Below, piece after piece: positions 5,840 to 7,764 of a stretch of 7,764 nt of DNA. Source of the stretch: UBA1424 sp041654095 (GTDB lineage Bacteria; Bacillota_I; Bacilli_A; RFN20; CAG-826); the NCBI GenBank assembly GCA_041654095.1, contig JBAZED010000024.1, positions 1 through 7,764 of the forward strand, written 5' to 3'. The notes beneath the pieces were generated by a model. The model saw nothing but the letters and a program-made list of their open reading frames with translations, was not told where the DNA came from and did not search any database. Both the position numbers and the translations under genes were made by a program. Each line of letters begins with the position of its first letter. Position 1 is the stretch's first letter.

Positions 5840-6507
5840 TAGGTAGTCTTCTTTTGCATCGACATTGAAGCTTCGTGCTTATGTGATTGCTCTTCGAGAG
5901 AGTTGATTATAAGTTTAACTCCACAAAAAGAAGCGTAAGCTTCGAACACTTGCATTTTTCCTATCGGCTGATAGTCAAGGTAGTCGATCCCGAGGCTTAC
6001 GATGTCTTCGAGAACTTCGTAGATATCGCCATCGCTATGGAAGATAATCTTCTGCCCGAAAAATCTTGCGAGATTTACCAGACGCAAGTACTCCGGCATA
6101 AGCCATTTTCGCCAGTCCGAAGGCGAGATAAATAGAGCGAGGTTTCCCGCGAAGTCGTCTCCGATGTGGAAGAACTTTACGAAAGGATATGACTGAAGAA
6201 GCTTCTTATTCCATAGATACAGCTCGTCGGTTATCGGTGCCAGGTCCGGCTTTTCCACAACCGCTCTCTCGAAGCCGAGGAATCTCGTCGCCATAGTAAA
6301 GGGCGATTTGAAATTGCGCGTTCCGAATGCTCGATGCGGATGGTATTCTTCGGCATTGAAGATTGTAAAGTCGAAGTAATCCAAAAGCTTCGGCATCTGA
6401 ATCTCGCCTGTAGGCTCGGCGACGAAGATACCGGCCTCGGTTGTCTTGTTTTTCCAGCCGAAGTCGATAGGCTTTATTTGCTTCGGGAATACGTTAGCGT
6501 AGAGCAT
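5839..6507 (-). CDS. URO-D/methyltransferase-superfamily-like barrel protein, 222 aa (shorter than the family)
   Basis: The C-terminal two thirds resemble the uroporphyrinogen decarboxylase superfamily, which includes MtaA/CmuA methylcobamide methyltransferases. Visible landmarks are HIGDDFAGNLALFISPSDW (114-132), then MPEYLRLVNLARFFGQKIIFH (137-157) and H157-S-D-G-D161, followed by a helix and strand VSLGIDYLDYQPIG (170-183). In the family these strands line the active-site cleft, and the HS(D/C)G region faces substrate or metal. Usual members have about 340 residues; this one lacks much of the N-terminal region and stops near where GGID would be expected, ending in a polar Lys/Gln/Thr tail, so it is either a minimal variant or a remnant. 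GAGGAGG lies five bases before ATG 6507. Haem synthesis is unlikely; a methyl transfer or demodification role is conceivable but unproven. Confidence 0.72.
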   Translation of the reverse strand: MLYANVFPKQIKPIDFGWKNKTTEAGIFVAEPTGEIQMPKLLDYFDFTIFNAEEYHPHRAFGTRNFKSPFTMATRFLGFERAVVEKPDLAPITDELYLWNKKLLQSYPFVKFFHIGDDFAGNLALFISPSDWRKWLMPEYLRLVNLARFFGQKIIFHSDGDIYEVLEDIVSLGIDYLDYQPIGKMQVFEAYASFCGVKLIINSLEEQSHKHEASMSMQKKTT

Positions 6508-6677
6508 CTTCGCCTCCTCGCCCGCTTCGCCATCATGCGTTCATAGTGGCGGAGGCGGAGGTATTTGTCTTTAAGTAAAAATCCGATGAATGATCGCATA
6601 AGATTAGCCTGAAAACTGGCCTTTGAATATTCTTCGAGTTTGGCTAATTCGGCCTTCAGTCGCTCGATGTCGCTCAA
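6474..6677 (-). CDS. Small basic coiled-coil protein, 67 aa, TTG start
   Basis: No family is recognised. Residues 3-20 (DIERLKAELAKLEEYSKA) have heptad-like spacing and probably form a short coiled coil. The second half is strongly basic, ending in a KRARRRR cluster, which could bind nucleic acid. The TTG at 6677 is preceded by an AAGGGGGG purine run six bases away and overlaps the stop of the upstream reading frame as TTGA. The 3' end overlaps the URO-D-like gene by 34 bases, and that gene's ribosome binding site lies inside the arginine cluster codons, so part of the basic character could be forced by the overlap. The good start signals and the shared junction style make it plausible. Confidence 0.6.
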   Translation of the reverse strand: MSDIERLKAELAKLEEYSKASFQANLMRSFIGFLLKDKYLRLRHYERMMAKRARRRRCSTLTYSRSK

Positions 6678-6884
6678 AACAGCCCCCCTTCAACATGCGC
6701 CTCGTCCTGCTCCTCGGGGCGCTCCGCGGCCTCGCCCTCTGGCTCCATCTCCGCCAATACCGCATCGACCCGCGCCAAGAGCTTCATATCCGCCTCGGGC
6801 GACGATAGCGGCGATAGCATGGCGGCGAGGTCATCCCCCAGCGGCGCGGTTCGCCTCGACGAGGAGTTCGATGTCGCGGGTCAT
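6674..6884 (-). CDS. Small acidic protein, about 69 aa, split by a one-base frame break
   Basis: ATG 6884 overlaps the upstream stop as ATGA and has a purine-rich site ahead, but the frame reads only MTRDIELLVEANRAAGG before TGA at 6833-6831. If one base of the five-G run (minus strand, 6839-6835) is skipped, the frame continues as GDDLAAMLSPLSS and so on, to TGA at 6676-6674, overlapping the next TTG start. Both junctions fit the tight packing of the region, so one original gene of 69 codons is likely. Alternatives are ribosomal +1 slippage on the G run (GGG re-pairs with GGG), an error in the homopolymer count, a recent mutation, or restart at ATG 6820 giving 48 residues. The product is acidic, rich in Glu and Ala, mostly helical and not recognised. 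Confidence 0.5.
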
Positions 6885-7072
6885 TCGCCCTTCCCTCCCG
6901 CTTCGCTCTCGCACCACTCAAAGTTTCCGAGTAGCCAGTGAGGCGCGGCTAGAAGCGTCTGCGTTTCAGTTGCTGATGGATTAGAAAAACGAAAAATTAC
7001 AGCTGCTCCAACTATCCACGCAAGAACTGTCGCGAGGATGCCATAGCCTATAGCTTTAAGAATCTGCTTCAC
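6881..7072 (-). CDS. Small single-pass membrane peptide, 63 aa, GTG start
   Basis: A lysine-containing N-terminus (MKQILK) precedes one hydrophobic segment at about 8-28 (YGILATVLAWIVGAAVIF), then a 35-residue polar tail with one cysteine ending GGKGE. This topology would put the tail outside the cytoplasm or keep the peptide as a membrane anchor. GTG 7072 overlaps the upstream stop as GTGA and follows a GGAGGG site; its own stop overlaps the next ATG as ATGA. No family is recognised. It could be one of the many small phage inner-membrane proteins; a holin call is not supported, since no endolysin is nearby. Confidence 0.65.
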   Translation of the reverse strand: MKQILKAIGYGILATVLAWIVGAAVIFRFSNPSATETQTLLAAPHWLLGNFEWCESEAGGKGE

Positions 7073-7650
7073 GCATTCCCTCCCGCTTCGTCGGCCAGAC
7101 GCTCGGCGTCCTCACCATCGTCGTCCTCGAATGATTCGCACCCCCATAAGAGCGTATGTAAATGTTTATACATTTCGTCCCCGGCAACTTCCTCTATCCA
7201 AGGTTCGGCGAAATCATTATCTAGTTCCTTGGCGATAAACCTATCCGCATGACCTCGCTCGTCGCCTTCATCGAGCCAATTATGGTCAAAGGAGAGGCCA
7301 AAGAAATTAAATAGCGCGACAATCCAGCCCATCGGGGGCGACCACGCCGTTTGAAAGGTTAAAATAAGCGTGTTTCCCGCTTGGACAATAGGTCTATATA
7401 TTTCGTCTTCGTCGAGACCATATGCATTCCATTTCGTGCCCCAATTAGCACACGCCCAGTCAAGATGCGTACTTGGGAATCGCTGTTCGTGGCGTCCCCC
7501 GACATTGCCATTCCAGATATTTAGCGGAGCCGGTAAAAGAGTCTCGAAGTCAATTAAGCGTACAGGTCCGCGCACCTTAGCAAGAATCTTTTCTTGTATT
7601 TCGGTACTGATATTTCGGAAAATCAATTCATTAACCACATTGTTAGGCAT
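7069..7650 (-). CDS. Api92/YubB-like (DUF1281) protein with ferredoxin-like domain, 193 aa
   Basis: The sequence follows the Api92/YubB pattern found on phages and plasmids; its function is unknown. Landmarks are the N-terminal MPNNVVNEL block, the strand/loop IDFETLLPAP (33-42), NWGTKWNAY (69-77), then LTFQTAWSPPMGWIVALFNF (97-116) and GLSFDH (118-123), and an acidic C-terminal tail from about 173. The length suits the family. ATG 7650 is preferred over an upstream GTG at 7677 because GGGGGAG lies four bases ahead of the ATG, the family normally begins MPN, and nothing like a ribosome binding site precedes the GTG. The stop overlaps the following GTG start by four bases. The gene appears complete. 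Confidence 0.82.
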   Translation of the reverse strand: MPNNVVNELIFRNISTEIQEKILAKVRGPVRLIDFETLLPAPLNIWNGNVGGRHEQRFPSTHLDWACANWGTKWNAYGLDEDEIYRPIVQAGNTLILTFQTAWSPPMGWIVALFNFFGLSFDHNWLDEGDERGHADRFIAKELDNDFAEPWIEEVAGDEMYKHLHTLLWGCESFEDDDGEDAERLADEAGGNA

Positions 7651-7654
7651 TTCT

Positions 7655-7661
7655 CTCCCCC
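7655..7661 (-). promoter_or_regulatory. Ribosome binding site that sets the start of the Api92/YubB-like gene
   Basis: GGGGGAG on the minus strand, four bases before ATG 7650. It lies inside the longer GTG-started version and is the reason for choosing the shorter product. Confidence 0.6.
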
Positions 7662-7678
7662 TTCTCTTCGTCAGCACG

Positions 7679-7764
7679 TCAGCGGTACGCGCATGTAATT
7701 GCCAGCAGTGAGACCGCTAGCATGATGAGCATTCCGAGCAATACAAGCTTCCCGTCGCGACTCA
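7679..7764 (-). CDS. C-terminus of a tiny hydrophobic peptide (partial at right edge)
   Basis: The frame reads SRDGKLVLLGMLIMLAVSLL, then AITCAYR and a TGA at 7681-7679. It contains one membrane-length hydrophobic stretch and a near-terminal cysteine. The first two bases available are TG in frame, so the start codon could be the very next base outside the window, giving a peptide of about 28 residues. Alternatively the gene continues further, or starts at the internal ATG codons. The cysteine has an LAIT-C context that loosely recalls a lipobox, but only three residues follow it, so a lipoprotein is unlikely. No family is recognised. Confidence 0.45.
   Translation of the reverse strand, partial: SRDGKLVLLGMLIMLAVSLLAITCAYR

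Noticed and set aside
6640..6984. 114-codon plus-strand open frame rich in Pro, Arg and Ala
   Set aside because: The composition is typical of the reverse reading of GC-rich codons, and no ribosome binding site or family motif is seen; the minus strand holds tightly coupled small genes here.
7651..7677. Nine-residue N-terminal extension of the Api92/YubB-like protein from GTG 7677
   Set aside because: No ribosome binding site precedes the GTG, while a strong site stands before ATG 7650, and the family usually begins at that methionine.
1..7764. CRISPR array, insertion sequence or integrase attachment site
   Set aside because: No regularly spaced repeats, transposase or integrase motifs, or terminal inverted repeats were seen on either strand.

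Overview
The window reads as part of the replication and early/middle region of a tailed, double-stranded DNA bacteriophage or a prophage. Every supported gene lies on the minus strand, so transcription runs from high to low coordinates. Genes are packed with 1- or 4-base stop/start overlaps (TAATG, ATGA, GTGA, TTGA). The core is a familiar phage set: a family A DNA polymerase with a uracil-DNA-glycosylase-like N-terminus (SPO1 type), a Sak4-like RecA-core ATPase, a DUF669-like partner usually found beside it, a DUF6378-like protein and a phage sigma factor. The host cannot be fixed from this sequence. The Api92/YubB-like gene is a type common on proteobacterial phages and plasmids, which is only a hint. 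Base composition is uneven: about 1400-2000 is clearly GC-rich, while about 4750-5900 is AT-richer, which fits a mosaic genome.

Layout in transcription order. 7764-6474 holds small accessory genes: the C-terminus of a tiny membrane peptide, an Api92/YubB-like protein, a 63-residue membrane peptide, a small acidic protein whose frame is broken by one base, and a 67-residue basic protein. 6507-4940 holds a short protein resembling the uroporphyrinogen decarboxylase (URO-D) barrel, a 107-residue membrane protein and the sigma factor. 4936-3312 holds a cluster-less radical-SAM-like protein followed by a genuine radical SAM protein with a twitch/SPASM-like C-terminus; the two share a C-terminal tail and look like paralogues. 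3315-1412 is the recombination block: DUF6378-like, Sak4-like and DUF669-like. 1408-836 is an unrecognised 190-residue protein, and 832-1 is the N-terminal 277 residues of the polymerase, which runs off the left edge.

The only substantial gap without a firm gene is 2003-2197, between the Sak4-like and DUF669-like genes. On the minus strand it can fold as a three-way junction followed by an intrinsic-terminator hairpin. The loops of one junction hairpin and of the terminator are complementary over six bases, and an anti-Shine-Dalgarno sequence matching the DUF669 ribosome binding site lies between them. This is the best candidate for an undescribed regulatory RNA here. A 65-codon reading frame also crosses it and is the competing explanation.

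How the parts may work together: Sak4-like ATPase, DUF669-like protein and polymerase would handle DNA annealing, recombination and synthesis. The sigma factor would redirect host RNA polymerase to phage promoters. The radical SAM pair and the URO-D-like protein suggest a metal- or cofactor-dependent modification chemistry with unknown substrate. That last role is inference from context only.
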